From Prorocentrum cordatum (taxonomy: Eukaryota; Sar; Dinophyceae; Prorocentrales; Prorocentraceae), in NCBI GenBank assembly GCA_963575745.1, contig CAUYUJ010011448.1, positions 307,501-371,500 on the forward strand: a stretch of DNA of 64,000 nt, in the 5' to 3' direction. The notes below the pieces were generated by a model, which was not told the origin of the DNA, did not search any database, and saw only the letters and a program-made list of their open reading frames with translations. Below, piece by piece: positions 1 through 19,341 of the stretch (positions are counted from its first letter, which is position 1; every line of letters begins with the position of its first letter). The translations under genes were made by a program, and so were the position numbers.

Positions 1-3000
1 GTGGAGCGATGCGCCGAGTACCTTCGCGATGGGGTCGAGGAGCACCGCGACGCCCCCATCGAGGACTGGGTCGGCGCGCGTGGGCGCGGACGCGTGCAGG
101 GGGGCTCCGACGACGACAGCAACGACGACTGCATGTCCGTTGCGGAGACTAGACCTGCCACCGACGCTGAAAGAATGAAACAGCTCGGACACGAGCAGAC
201 GCGACTCCACCCGCTCCCAGCCCCGACGGTGTTCGGACTCACTGAGGAGGAGGGCGGGCTGCAGTGCGATGGGGACAGACCCGCGCCAAAGCGTGTATGA
301 TGCGGGGTAAGTCTGGGGAAGCCCCAATTGGCATGGCTGGCCCCTAGTAGGGCGACGATGTGAGCAGTCGCCGCGGCTGCAAATCAGCGGCCCACCGCGC
401 GCTGGGCGCGCTGGGTCGAGCTGGCAGATCTGGCCCGGGCGCGGGCGGCCCCGGTCACGGCCGCAGCCGTTCTCGGGGCGAAGGGCAGAGGCTGCGCTCA
501 GTCGCCCGAGCCCGTGTGCGGCGCGAGCTTCAGCGATGCAGTCTGGGGGGAGGGGTATGCCAGGTATGCCTTCTCGAGTGAGGGGCGCGCTTTTCTCTTG
601 CGACGACCGGGGCCCGCGCGCGGGGGTCGACGAAGCCGACGTGTATTATTTCTTCGAGCCAGGCTACTCAGAGGCGCAGATTCGCCACCGGTGGTCTCGC
701 ATGCATTGTTATCCGCGACGAAAGGGGCCGCGTCGTCGAGCGTCAGAACGTCGCGGCAGGGGCGGCGGCGGAAAGCGGGTGTGCGAGCGAGATCTGATCG
801 AGAGCAGATCGCAGAGGATACCGCGCGTGCCCGTGCCCGGCTCGCAGTCAGCATCGCGGCAATTGCCCGTTTGACCGCCTATCTCGCAACCCTCATCATG
901 GACAGACTTCCTGGATCCCCGATCGCGGTGATGGCATAGGCGGAACGGTGGCCGCGCCCATCGATGACTATATCCCAGTGGCCGACGCGGAAGCTCAAGA
1001 AGCAGCTGAAACATGGGGAGAGCTGGGCGATGATCCCCCGGGAACTATAACGCGGACTGGCTTCGCCGACATTCAGGGGATTATCCCGTTGGCGATGGTG
1101 GCGACAGTGCTCCCCGTATTCCCCGCCAGCGCGAGCTGACTGCGACGGGCCAGGTCATTGGTAGCTCTAGGGCCGAGGTTCCCGCGCCGCGTCCAGCATC
1201 GACCCGGGCGGCGGGCGAGAAGATGGAGGGGGGGGAGTTGGGCGAGCGGCCCGTCGCACCTACTTCGCCTGCTGGGCCGCCGGGCGACCTCGCCCCGGGC
1301 GCCGGCGACCCTGGCCGCGAAGCGGGCGGGCGCGTCCAGGGGGCTCCAGAGACCGCTGCTCTTAAGAAGAAGCTGCGTCTAGACCGAGCGATGGGCCTTG
1401 GGGAACCCCTCGACTTCGGGGGGGGCGAGGGCAGGGGCAACGACGAGGGCGAGCGCGGCCCTGCTGAGTGCGAGGGCGGCGTTAAGAAGAGAGCTGCGCG
1501 CATCAACGGCGGCTCGACGCCTATGCCTGATCAGCCGTTTCCGCGGAGGTCCGCCGAGTCACGGGCGGGCCCGGCCTTCCGTGGCGACTGGGCACCGTCG
1601 CTGCCTGCTGTGCGCCCGGGAGGTTCGATCTTGGCCGCGGGTAGGTGCAAGTCGCAACCTGGCGCCCCCTCTGATCCCGCAGCGCCGAGGAACCAGAAGG
1701 CGACGAAGGACCTGCCGCCGTAATCCAAAGATGAGCGGATCCAGGACACTGGCGGCTTACCGCAGCCACTACCACTCGGCAAACTGCGGCCCAAACCAGA
1801 AGGCCTCCAAGTGGAGTCTTTCCGGCCTGAAGGAAAGTGGAAGGCGGTTGAGCTGGTCGGCGCCGCGCGGGCGGCGTTCCAGGATGGGCCGCCTGCCGAG
1901 GCATCTGCCGGGTCGCTCGTCGGCTGCGGCCTTGCCATCTGCCGAGCCGACCGCGCAACTTGCGCCGAGATCAAAGGCCGTGCCCACCGAGCAGGGCGGC
2001 GCCAGCTGGGGCGGGCGCGCCCATGGGCGCTCCTGGCCAAGAAGAGGCGTGCACGCCCAACAAAGGTAATGGCCCCGGCCCACCTGCTATGCCGACGCAG
2101 CCCGCTGTCCAAACATCACAAGACACATTGCGTAGAAAATTTCGTGACGTGCAACCCTTGCGCCCCCAGAGAGAAGGCAAACCTGGGCCCTAATGCAGAG
2201 GGGCAGTTTGCATATGCCACCCCTTGCCGCGGCGAGAGGAAATGGCTGCTCAGTCTTAGTGATGGTCTCGCGCCTGCGGGCATGGGCCATGTCATAATAG
2301 CGCTTATGATGGGCGATTCGCGAATGCTTGGTGGTCCCGGGGCCCTCGCGATGGATGGTCAGCCTTTAAGGGTGTTCCAGCCGACATCTGGGGTGGTAGG
2401 CACTGCGACACAATCGCCAATTGGATGCGCAGCCATCCGCGCGAATCCATAACACGTTGGACAATTCGGGCGCTAGAGAGGGGCGCCTCGCGCTGAAGTG
2501 CGCGTGCGATGGCGAGGGTGTCCCAGCGCCGTGGATTAGAGCCGCCAAATGGACGCTCGGTCACTGGCAGACTCTGCCCAGAGTCATCGCGCGAACCAGT
2601 GACAGCTGTAGCTGGCGGAACTCCTGGTCTCACTGACAATGCCCCCCCGTTCTTCATGCGCGGAACTATTTGGGAGTGCCTGCCGAGCATCCTCGATGCA
2701 GGGCTGTCCTGTCGCGCGGAGCACAATCCGCGAGGAGGGCGCGGCGGGCAGTTTGCGCGCGGATGCCCATGCTTGCCGGGGGGGCCCAGGACCCCTTCAG
2801 GCCGCAGGCCCGACGCTAACCTGTACATATTCATCTGTATCCCGCGTCTATTGCATAATTGACCAAAGGTGTGGCCTTCTGCCGTCGATCGTGTCTTGAC
2901 AGAAGTATCGACGGAATCATTCCGACCAAGTGCATCATGCAGCTTGCGTTGAAGCCCGAGTTTAGCTATGTCTGGCACAATCCCCAGCGCCTCTATGACG

Positions 3001-5390
3001 AGTGCCATGAACTGCGGGGTTGGCCGATAACCATCGAAGACGTCGCCCTTCAGGGCAACTGGTTTACGCCCGAAGCGTCATTCGGCGTTGGGGTGGCCGC
3101 GCCCGCGGGGTATCTCGGCGCAGCAGAATTCGCGCCTTGGCACGCAGAAGCCGTGAATCTACTCATGGACGCGGGGGCGCCCGCTGATGCAGCCGCGCCA
3201 ACGAACGCTGGGCCACCGGCCACCGGCGGCCTTGCCGACCGATGCGATGCGGGCTCATCCTCATGGATGATGTCGCCATGCAACGACGTCTCTCGTTTGT
3301 CGGACGTTTCGGTGAGCTCGATCCGCGGGCGGATGCCCTGCGCAGCGTGCTAGCAGGGCCGCCCGCGAGCTTCGGGCCAGCAAGGCCACTGTCACATGTT
3401 GGCTTTACTAGGTTCGAGCCCATGGTACTCGGTCAGCCAAGTCCGAGCCGAGACTAGCGTCAGGGGCGGACGCGCCCAATGGCCTACCAGCCGTATCGAC
3501 GATCAATGAGGACCTCATGCAGCGCGTGTCATGCTGCGCCAGCATCCAGACCTGGCAGCCGCTATCAGGGCAACAACGCCTTTCGGCACTCCGCGCCAAG
3601 GCCAGGCCACTGGCAGCCCAGCAAGCTCGCCGATAGCAGCCCCAACAGCAGACCAGCTTGGCCACAGGCAGTCAGTACGTGAGCAGCAGAGAATTATGCA
3701 GCAACATCGCCAGACAGCCATGTTTGAGATGAGGCTGCTCGGAGTGGATGTGGCAGATCGGAACAACTGGGCGCCTCCTTGGGATTAGGCACCCAGAGGC
3801 GAGCCTATCGGCAGACCACCCAGATAGGCTGCCATTTATTCCGGCAGAGATTAATGGAACACCAGTGGTGGGCCGATTTGCGATTTATTGCGTCCGCCTT
3901 GCGTTTTGGTCACGTGCAGCCCTTCGGGTCTCTTCCGCTGCTCGCGTGTTCGCCTGCGTCATCGCGTGGATGTCGTGCACATTCGTCGGCAAGGTGTTTG
4001 CCGGTGGGCTGACCTCAAGTGCAGATGGCTGTGCTATCCCGTCTGAGTCAGTAGGCGAAGGGCACGCGCGAATCCGTCCCTGAACCTGGGACACGCGCCG
4101 CCTGCAAGCGATAGAGCCACGCGCCATATCCCGCGTCGCTTGGTTCTGGGCCAACGCTCAGTGCAGACGCGCGCAGACTACGAGGTCGACTCCAAGGTCC
4201 AGGGAAGGACCGCCGCCGTCTCCATGCGAGGCGGGCGAGTCTACGCTGCGGCGGCAAGGGCGGACACGCCCGAACTTAGACGCACCTGTAGTGTCGGATA
4301 TATCCCTTGCGCAGTGCGCCGTGTGCCTCGAGTCCTTCGCATGGCGCGAAAGTATGTGGGGGCTACATTGCGGTCGCCAATGCCTCGCCGAATGCTGGGG
4401 CCGCAACACTGGGGTACACGTGTCAAGAGGAAGGGCAGGGGCAGATATATGGAAGCCCCATTTGCCATTTGCAGAGCGCCGGGTATCATCGTGGCTGAGT
4501 ATCCCTACGCGCACATATCGACGCATCGAGCTCAGCAGCCGTGGTCATCCAGCGGGCTCAGGAGATATCTGGCCTGGGCAGTAGGCTGGGTGAAATCTCG
4601 GCGTCGATTCCCCCGACAAGCTTGGCCGCGAGCCGCCGTCTGATTCTAGCGACGTTCCCGCCAGTGGTAACTCCGATCCCGTTCCTAGACGATGCGGTGA
4701 CACCTGCAGTCGACGCCCCCGTCGATGCAGGACGCGGAGGCGCCCGCAGCCCATGAAATGCCAAATCCTTTCAGCAATCCGCTGCTTGACCGCCTTGAAC
4801 GGCGACGACGCCGGGCGGGTTCAAGACGCCGCCGCAGCCCTCGCTCGGCCGCGAGCAGGAGGGCGGACCCCCCATCGAACAATGCGGCCTTGGAGCAGGC
4901 AGTGGCTGCAGAAAGGGCGATGTATGAACAATCCGCAGCATTCCTGCTGCAAGGCGACGAGGTCCGCGCCCGTTGGCGTAAAGAAAAATTGCACTGCCTG
5001 AACCGATTAACACCAGAAGGTACGCCGAGTGGGCAGGTGAACGTGAGCCTGCCATGGTGGAAGAAGTGAGCGCCTACCTTGGCAACTGGGATCACTGCTT
5101 CTGAACCTGTCGAGGAACCAATTCGTCGCCCGCCGGGGGTGGCTCAGAAGGCAGATGGGTGCGGACACAGATGCCATGTCGACCCCAACTGGCATCTAGC
5201 ATGTGTATTCAGCAGGCAAACTCAAAACATTGATTCCTGCCAGACTGAATATTATGGTGGACATTGGTTCGAAACTTTATCTCATCGGTATCTACACAAC
5301 ACGAGAGTTCGACAACCAATCCCGCCAGCATGGGCACGTGCCGAAGGTCATGAACCTGGAAAGGCTGCTCTGCGTCAACGGGGTTGGCAG
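1..5390. other. GC-rich region of frame-broken coding-like sequence
   Basis: No intact gene is recognised. Several + strand stretches have non-repetitive, protein-like composition but switch frame every 100-400 bases. Examples are KPEFSYVWHNPQRLYDECHE (about 2950-3170), LRQHPDLAAAIRATTPFG (3531-3788), QCAVCLESFAWRESMWGLHC (4315-4380) and PNPFSNPLLDRLERRRR (4725-5069). This looks like one or more old retroelement or gene copies that have decayed, or exons split by unrecognised introns. Confidence 0.35.
4725..5069 (+). other. Coding-like fragment with Arg/Ser-rich domain
   Basis: An open 115-codon frame contains ERRRRRAGSRRRRSPRSAAS followed by a helical stretch (NNAALEQAVAAERAMYEQSA). The Arg/Ser-rich domain resembles the Gag-like protein at 37.5-39.3 kb in character but not in sequence. 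It may be part of a decayed element. Confidence 0.3.
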
Positions 5391-5394
5391 TGGC

Positions 5395-5800
5395 GCGACC
5401 ATATGCCGGGCCATGGGGGCGTTCCGGCCGCGCCAGGTGCGCTGCGTTCGGGGCGCGCGCAGAGTTTGCCAGGTGCGCCAATCGCACCAGGCGGGCTGGC
5501 GGGCAAGGCGCCCCTGGGGCCCAATCGTGACAGGCACGCCTGGTGCATCACATGTTCACGCGCGCCCAGTACCGCATGCTCCAGCAGCGCAAGGTGCGCC
5601 ACGGTCAGGATACGCGCAGAGTATGCCAGGCGTGCCACGCGTGCCACGCGTGCCAGGCGCCCCTGGGACCCAAACGTGACAGGCGCGCCTGGTGCGCCAG
5701 ATGCGCCACGCGCGCCGATTGTACCGCATGCCCCAGCCGCGCCGGTGCGCCACTTTCGGGGCACGCGCAGACTGTGCCAGGTGCGCCCGCGCACATCGGG
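5395..5800. repeat. ~150-bp tandem repeat, about 2.5 copies
   Basis: A block CGCGCAGAGTTTGCCAGGTG recurs near 5456, 5613 and 5764. CCCTGGGxCCCAAxCGTGAC recurs near 5512 and 5662. The minus strand of this stretch reads as a Gly-Ala-Pro-rich peptide, but that is a consequence of the repeat. Confidence 0.65.
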
Positions 5801-5876
5801 AAATGTGTCGGCCCCCGCCATCCGCGTCGAACGCAACTGCGCAATCGCGGCGGGTTGGTCGTCATGATGTTTGGCG

Positions 5877-6068
5877 AGCTTGCGCACAACAGGCAATATG
5901 CCAACACCCCCGCCGTCCCTGTCAACAGCCAGGGCAAAGTGATCGCGTAGTGCCCGCGAGCGATCGAGATTTAGCCGCAACGTGTAGTTCTGGTGGTTTT
6001 TGTCAAGGATGGTGGCCCTGCGCGCAGCAGGCCATATGCTGGCCCGCCCGCCGTCCTGGTCAAAAAAC
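5877..6068. repeat. Short dispersed/tandem repeats, also seen near 7815
   Basis: TGCGCACAACAGGCAATATG... (5880) is echoed by TGCGCGCAGCAGGCCATATG (6016). AAAGTGATCGCGTAGTGCCC (5937) is echoed at 7820 as AACGTGATCGCTTGGTGCCC and continues with similar bases for about 50 bp. Confidence 0.5.
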
Positions 6069-6267
6069 CATACAACAAGTTTCGCGTTGTCTCTGAATAT
6101 ATCCCAACATTGAGCCGCACGGTGCACTTTGCAATGTTTTTTCTTACCTAGGCTCTGCCTAGAAGGGTTCCTACTGTGTGGGCTTGAAAGGGCTGGGCAG
6201 TGGTCCTCGCCTCGGGCGGTTCCCCCGGCATCCGCCCCGCGGTTCCCCCAGGATCCCTCGCTTTGCC

Positions 6268-7048
6268 TAGCCTATTAGCTTAACTTAGCTTAGCTTAGCT
6301 AGGCTTAGTTTAGCTTAGCTTAGCTTGGCTTGGCTTGGCTTGGCTTGGCTTGGCTTGGCTTGGCTTGGCTTAGCTTAGCTTAGCTTAGCTTAACCTGGCC
6401 TAGCTTAGCTTAGCTTAGCTTAGCTAAGCGAAGCGAAGCTAAGCATAGCTTAGCTTACCTTCGCTTAGCTTAGCGCAGCGCAGCATAGCGCAGCGCAGCA
6501 TTAGCACAGTATAGCATAGCATATCATAGCCAACCATATCATAGCATCGCATAGCATAGCATAGCATAACTTAGCACATCATAGCATAGCATATCATATG
6601 ATATCATCGCATAGCATAGCATAGCACAGCATAACATAGCATATCATATCATATCATGCCATTGCTTAGCATATCACAGCGCAGCATAGCATAGCATAAC
6701 ATAGCACAGCATATCATATCATATCATAGCATAGCATAGCATAGCGCAGCATAGCATATCATAGCATAGCATAGCGCAGCATAACATATCACATCATAGC
6801 ATAGCCTATCATACCACAGCGCAACATATCATATCATAGCCTAGCATAGCATAGCATAGCATATCATAGCGCAGCATATCATAGCATAGCATAGCATATC
6901 ATAGCGCAGCATAGCATAGCATAGCATATCATAGCGAAGCATAGCTTAGCTTACCCTAGCTTAGCGCAGCGCAGTATCGCGCAGCGCAGCATCAGCACAG
7001 CATATCATAGCATATCATAGCCAAGCATATCATACTATAGCATATCAT
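6268..7048. repeat. Degenerate pentanucleotide satellite (TTAGC/ATAGC)
   Basis: About 780 bases are built almost entirely of AGCTT, AGCAT, ATATC and GGCTT pentamers. Variants are clustered: TTGGC near 6325-6370, AGCAT and ATATC from 6500 onward. No gene lies within. Confidence 0.9.
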
Positions 7049-7080
7049 ATCATGCACCGCAACAGCAACACCAATGCGAA

Positions 7081-7290
7081 ATTGTATATGTATATGTATA
7101 TGTAGATGTAGGTGTAGGTGTAGGTGTAGATGTGGATGTAGATATATATATGTAGATGTAGATGTATATGTAGGTGTATATGTAGGTGTGGATGTGATGT
7201 AGATGTGAGTCTCGCTGTTGATGTTGATGTAGATGTAGATGCAGGTGTAGATGTTAATGCAGCTGTCGGTGTAGACGTAGATGTTGCTTT
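7081..7290. repeat. Hexanucleotide repeat (TGTAGA/TGTAGG/TGTATA)
   Basis: Degenerate TGTAGR and TGTATR units continue directly after the pentamer satellite. Confidence 0.85.
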
Positions 7291-7650
7291 CCTAAATGCT
7301 CCAACTCCTAGGTAGGGTCGCACTGGGATGATTCATATGGAAGGCGGGGGAGGTGCCGGTATTGTTCTGGGATTGTCGCCGGTCGGGTGGAGGAGGGGAG
7401 GCATGTGAATAGAAAGCACAGATCAAGCTACCTCCGCCGAAGGACGGCTGTCTCGCTCACCCCCACCCGCCCTCCCGCCACATACTTAGCACTCGAGCTT
7501 CAGCATGGGCAGGGGCTGCCATCGACCATCATCGGGAACCCATGCGGGCGCCAACCGGGTGCGCGACGCCTGCGAGGTGCGCCGCGCGTGCCAGGCACCC
7601 CCATTGCCTTTTTCAAGGAACGGCGCAACGTGATCGCGGGGCGCGCGCGC

Positions 7651-7740
7651 GAAGGATTGCAAAAAAACCTGGGTTTTTTTGCAATCCTTCGTTCGCGAAG
7701 GGTTTTTTTGCAATCCTGGGTTTTTTTGCAATCCTTCGAT
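7651..7740. repeat. Inverted-repeat cluster of GAAGGATTGCAAAAA units
   Basis: One forward unit (7651) is followed by three reverse-complement units (TTTTTGCAATCCTTC; 7674, 7703, 7722). The cluster can form nested hairpins. The same unit forms a second cluster at 26477-26618. Confidence 0.8.
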
Positions 7741-8210
7741 CGTTGCCCGAAAGAGTATGTGGTCTTGTTTTGACATGGGTGTCTACTGGCACGCCCCTCG
7801 TTCGTGTTAAGAGACAAGGCAACGTGATCGCTTGGTGCCCGCGCACGATCCGGATTTTGACGCCACGTGCGCTTTACCTATTTGAGGTGTATGCTGAGAA
7901 GGAACAGTGATGACCCCCTTCCCGAAGAGGAATCAAGGGGTTGGAGGATGGCGCCCTCAAACACCTACTCCCTAAAGGCTAGAGGGGCCCTCCTCCTCCT
8001 CGGGCCTCCCCTTCCTACTCTTCCCACTCTTCCCCGCGTACGCGCCCGTCCTTATATAGTACAGGGTGGTGTTGGGGTGTACGTTCGGGAACCTCGCCCG
8101 CCGTACATATTGATAACGGAGTGTGCATATAGGAGCTTGGGCCACTTGCGTGTGTTGATTAGTTGTCCCATTTTCCTCTCTGATCCCTCCGTCCCGTTTG
8201 CTGTCCTTCC

Positions 8211-8262
8211 TCCTCCTCCTCCTCCTCCTCCTCCTCCTCCTCTTGCTCCTCTGTCGTTGCGT
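8211..8262. repeat. CCT microsatellite
   Basis: An uninterrupted CCT array of about 30 bases with imperfect edges. No gene is recognised in 7.9-8.9 kb around it. Confidence 0.8.
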
Positions 8263-8911
8263 CTGTTGTGTGTTTATATAAATGACTGGCTGGACCGTCG
8301 GGGTTGCAGGGCTACCGCGATGCCCACACGACGCGTGCCCACACAACGCGTTCGTCCCTCCCTGCCCCTCCTCCTCCTCGTCCTTCCCCTCCACGGCTGG
8401 TGCTTCCCGTGGTGGAGTTCTCCCTCCCTCTCAGGGGGGGAGGCTGGCAGTCCTCGTCGCCATTGCTCCTGGCCCATCAAAGAACACCTCCGCCCTACCG
8501 GGGCTGGTGGGACTCGAAGCGCGCTGACGTGGGCCCGGGGGGCGGTGCTCCCTCGGGCTGCTCCCTTGTTTCGGCGGCGACGACAGGGGCGAATGGCCCA
8601 GGGGCGGGCATTACACGTACTCGCCCTGGAGCCTTTTCGAGGACGTAGATCATCGGTGCCCCTGAATCCATATGTTGCTCTCCCCTGGGCTATTCGCCCC
8701 TATCGTCGCCTCTGATTGTTCGCGTTGTGGACTGGCGCGCGCGTCGAATGGTAACAGGCGCAGGCGAAGAGCTGCATGCCTGCCCCTCCGAGAGCCCCGA
8801 GCGGCGGTGCCCTGGCAGGCGCGTCGCCGTCCGAGCACGCCTGGCCCTCGGGTGTGCACGTGGAGCGCTGGAGGAAGGAGTGAGGGACTGGGGAGAGAGG
8901 ATGCGGAGGGG

Positions 8912-8997
8912 GGTGCAGGAGGAGGAGGAGGAGGAGGTGGAGGAGGAGGAGGAGGAGGAGGAGGAGGAGGAGGAGGAGGAGGAGGAGGAGGAGGATG
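8912..8997. repeat. GGA microsatellite upstream of a coiled-coil exon
   Basis: A GGA array of about 80 bases ends 19 bases before the exon at 9017. It presumably lies in the preceding intron. Confidence 0.9.
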
Positions 8998-9016
8998 GAG
9001 TCTGCTCATTGGCCAG

Positions 9017-16071
<7,055 letters not shown>

Positions 16072-16141
16072 CCCGCCCCCAAGGGCGCCCGCTGGCCAGC
16101 GCCTCGTGGGCCGGGGGGGGGGGGGGTAGGAGAGGGACGAC

Positions 16142-16183
16142 GACGACCATGCTGCTGCTGCTGATGATGATGAGGAGGATGAC

Positions 16184-16265
<82 letters not shown>

Positions 16266-16307
16266 CTGATGGTGATGGTGATGGTGATGATGATGATGAT
16301 GAGGATG

Positions 16308-16338
<31 letters not shown>

Positions 16339-17685
16339 GGATGAGGATGACGATGATGGTCGTAATGGTGGTGGTGGTGGTGGTGGTGCTGATGTCGATG
16401 CTGATGCCGATGTCGGTGCCGATGATAGCGACGATGCTGATGCTGCTGATGCTGATGCTGATGCTGGCGATGGTGGTGGTGATTCTGATGATGATGCTGC
16501 TGCTGATGATGATGATAACGAGGATGATGACGATGATGACGAAGACGATGATGACGAAGCTGATGATGGCGATGTGGGAGCTGGTGATGATGGCAATGAT
16601 GATGCTGCTTTGCAAATGAGGATGCTACTGCTATTGATGATGATCATGCTGATGATGAAGATGACGATGACGATGACGACGACGACGATGATGATGATGA
16701 TGATGATGATGCTGCTGATGACAGTTATGATGCTGCGGCTGATGATGATGGTGGTGTTTCTGCTGACGATGATGAGGCCGACGAGGGTTATTCGAATGAT
16801 GATGGTCGTGGCGATGATACCGATGATGATGAGGATGATGATGCTGATGGTGATGCTGCTGATGATGATGCTGATGATGATGATGCTGATGATGATGATG
16901 CTGATGATGACAAGGATGCTGCTGCTGATGACGAGAACGATTGTAAGGAGGTCGCCAACGATGGCGCTGACAATGATGCTGATGATGATGATGGTGGTGT
17001 TTCGGATGGTGCTGCTTGGTGCCCGCATGCCCATATATATATATATACACATATACCTATGTATGCGATGAGGGTTAACGTGCATACGGAGATGCTGGCG
17101 ATGCGGTTGCTACTGATGGTGGTGGTTGATGGTGGTGGTGATGATGACGATGTCGATGACGATGACGATGACGATGATGGGGATGGTGACGATGCTGCAT
17201 ATGATGATTAGGATGAGGGTGAGGATGAGGGTGATGATGCTAATGCTGCAGCTGCTGCTGCTGATGATTCTGATGATGATGATATTGATGCTCATGATGT
17301 GGACTGTGATGATGATGTGGATGGTGATGATGGTGATGATGATGGTGGTGCTTGAAGATACTACTGACTGTGATGATGATAATGACGATGAAGACGAAGA
17401 CGATGCTGACGAAGACGATGGTGGCGATGTTGGAAGTGCTGTTTTTGTTGGTGGTGATGGCAATGATGATGCTGCTGTTGCAAATGAGGATGCTACTGCT
17501 ATTGATGATGATCATGCTGATGATGGAGATGCAGATGATGATGATGGCTATGATGCTGCTGATGATGATTAGGATGATGATGGTGGTGGTGTTTATGCTG
17601 ACGATGATGAGGACGATGAGGATTATTCGAATGATGATGGTCGTTGCGATGATACCGATGATGATGATGATGATGATGATGATGC

Positions 17686-17720
<35 letters not shown>

Positions 17721-18299
17721 CTGATGATGATGATGATGATGATGATGACGATGATGATGATGATGATGATGGTGATGATGACAAGGATGCTGCTGCTGAT
17801 GACGGTAACGATTGTAATGAGGTCGTCAACGATGGCGCTGACAATGATCCTGATGATGATGGTGGTATTTCGGATGATGATGCTTGGTGCACGCATGCCC
17901 ATGTATATATATATATATATACATATACCTATGTATGCGATGAGGGTCAACGTGCATATGGAGATGTTGACGATGCGGCTGCTACTAATGGTGGTGGTTG
18001 ATGGTGATGGTGATGATGACGATGCTGATGACGATGGCGATGACGATGATGGGGATGGTGATGATGCTGCAGATAATGATGAGGATGAGGGTGAGGATGA
18101 GGGTGATGATGCTAATGCTGCAGCTGCTGCTGCTGATGATTTTGATGATTCTGATGATGATGATATTGATGCTCATGATGTGGACTGTGATGATGATGTG
18201 GATGGTGATGATGGTGATGATGATGGTGGTGCTGTCGATGAGGATAATTCTAACAGTGGTGATGATGATGAGGATGATGATGATGACGATGCTGATGAA

Positions 18300-18372
<73 letters not shown>

Positions 18373-18443
18373 TTGTTGACGATGATGACGATGCTGCTGC
18401 TGCTGATGATGATGACGATGCTGATGCTGATGATGATGGTGAT

Positions 18444-18477
<34 letters not shown>

Positions 18478-18545
18478 ATGCTGATGCTGATGATGATTTG
18501 GAGTATGCTGTCGATGAGCATACGGAGGATGAGGATGATGAGGAG
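16142..18545. repeat. GAT-type array with ~0.87-kb higher-order duplication
   Basis: GAT/GCT/GGT triplets fill 2.4 kb. Landmarks recur at 868-881 bases: CAAATGAGGATGCTACTGCT at 16613 and 17481; GCATGCCCAT with a TA run and CCTATGTATGCGATGAGGG at 17025 and 17893; CATGATGTGGACTGTGATG at 17294 and 18175. The Asp-rich 452-codon frame over this stretch is treated as a product of the repeat. Confidence 0.85.
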
Positions 18546-18766
18546 GAGGAAGAGGTGGAACGGGAGGGACGGGATACACCCTGCCGACACAAGTCCCCTC
18601 CCCGTCAGTCCGTATCAGCTGTTCTTTCCAGTTCAAGAGCGACTCTCGAAAGACCACTGGCTCAAGTCTTCACCAGTATGCTCTGCCAAGTCACGGCTTA
18701 CAATTTTTAGGGGTTGCCCGTGAGGCCTCGACGTAACCCCTCCGCTTCTCTTCTAGATATGTCCTT

Positions 18767-18961
18767 ATGCCCATCCCCCGCTCTGTCGCAATGGCTGAAG
18801 TGCGAGATGCGGGCCACCCGGCGGGTCTTGCTGGCGGAGGAGGCGCGGGCGCAAACGCCGCCCAGGGCGAGCACGCGCAACAGCCGCAGATGCTCGCGGC
18901 CTCGGTCGCCAGTGATGTTGAAGCCGGCGCGCCCACGATTCAGAGCCATCGGGAGCCTTGA
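18767..18961 (+). other. Short ORF of unknown status
   Basis: A 64-codon ATG-to-stop frame (MPIPRSVAMAEVRDAGHPAG...) lies between the GAT array and the 52-bp repeat. Composition is Ala/Gly/Gln-rich. A second frame over the same bases (LSQWLKCEMRATRRVLLAEE) is equally protein-like, so neither can be preferred. Confidence 0.15.
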
Positions 18962-18984
18962 GACGGGGGTCAATGCAAACGGGG

Positions 18985-19165
18985 GTCAGAACGCCCGATC
19001 TTGCAGGATCCTGCGTGGCCAGGGTCGCATTGACCCGGGTTTGGGTGCAGGATCCTGCATGATTTTGCAGGATCTTTCGCATTGACCCGGGTTTGGGTGC
19101 AGCTCTTGCAGGATTTTGCAGGATTCTGCAAGGGCTGACTGACCCGGGTCTGGATTGACCCGGGT
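18985..19165. repeat. 52-bp tandem repeat of CGCATTGACCCGGGTTTGGG
   Basis: CGCATTGACCCGGGTTTGGG occurs at 19026 and 19078. Shorter echoes of TTGACCCGGGT follow to 19163. TTGCAGGAT is repeated between them. Confidence 0.75.
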
Positions 19166-19184
19166 CAGCAGATCCCCGAAGCTA

Positions 19185-19340
19185 TTATGCTGACTCAGGA
19201 GGGCGGCCGCAACGCCGGAGCTCGAGCTGGCCGAGGCCCGCGCGCTGGAGCGCCGCCGCCGGCGGGTCCCGTTCGTGGAGCCGCCGTCCTGCGAGCTGCT
19301 GCTCCCGCGCGACCCGCAGCACGAGCTGGCTTGGAAAGTC
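19185..19340 (+). other. Possible coding fragment abutting a TIR element
   Basis: One + frame reads ATPELELAEARALERRRRRV then PFVEPPSCELLLPRDPQHEL. It is helical and basic and unlike the surrounding repeats, and it ends where the TIR element at 19342 begins. It could be an exon interrupted by that element, with a related frame resuming after 19524. Evidence is limited to amino-acid texture. Confidence 0.25.
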
Positions 19341-19341
19341 G

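Noticed and set aside
3411-3425. GGTTCGAGCCC as a tRNA B box
   Set aside because: No matching A box or cloverleaf can be drawn around it.
5375-6127. Collagen-like Gly-Ala-Pro minus-strand ORF
   Set aside because: It coincides with the ~150-bp tandem repeat and shows no domain outside it; unit length is not constant in frame.
17352-18710. 452-codon Asp-rich open frame over the GAT array
   Set aside because: All frames of a GAT array stay open; composition follows the repeat and nothing outside it is coding-like.
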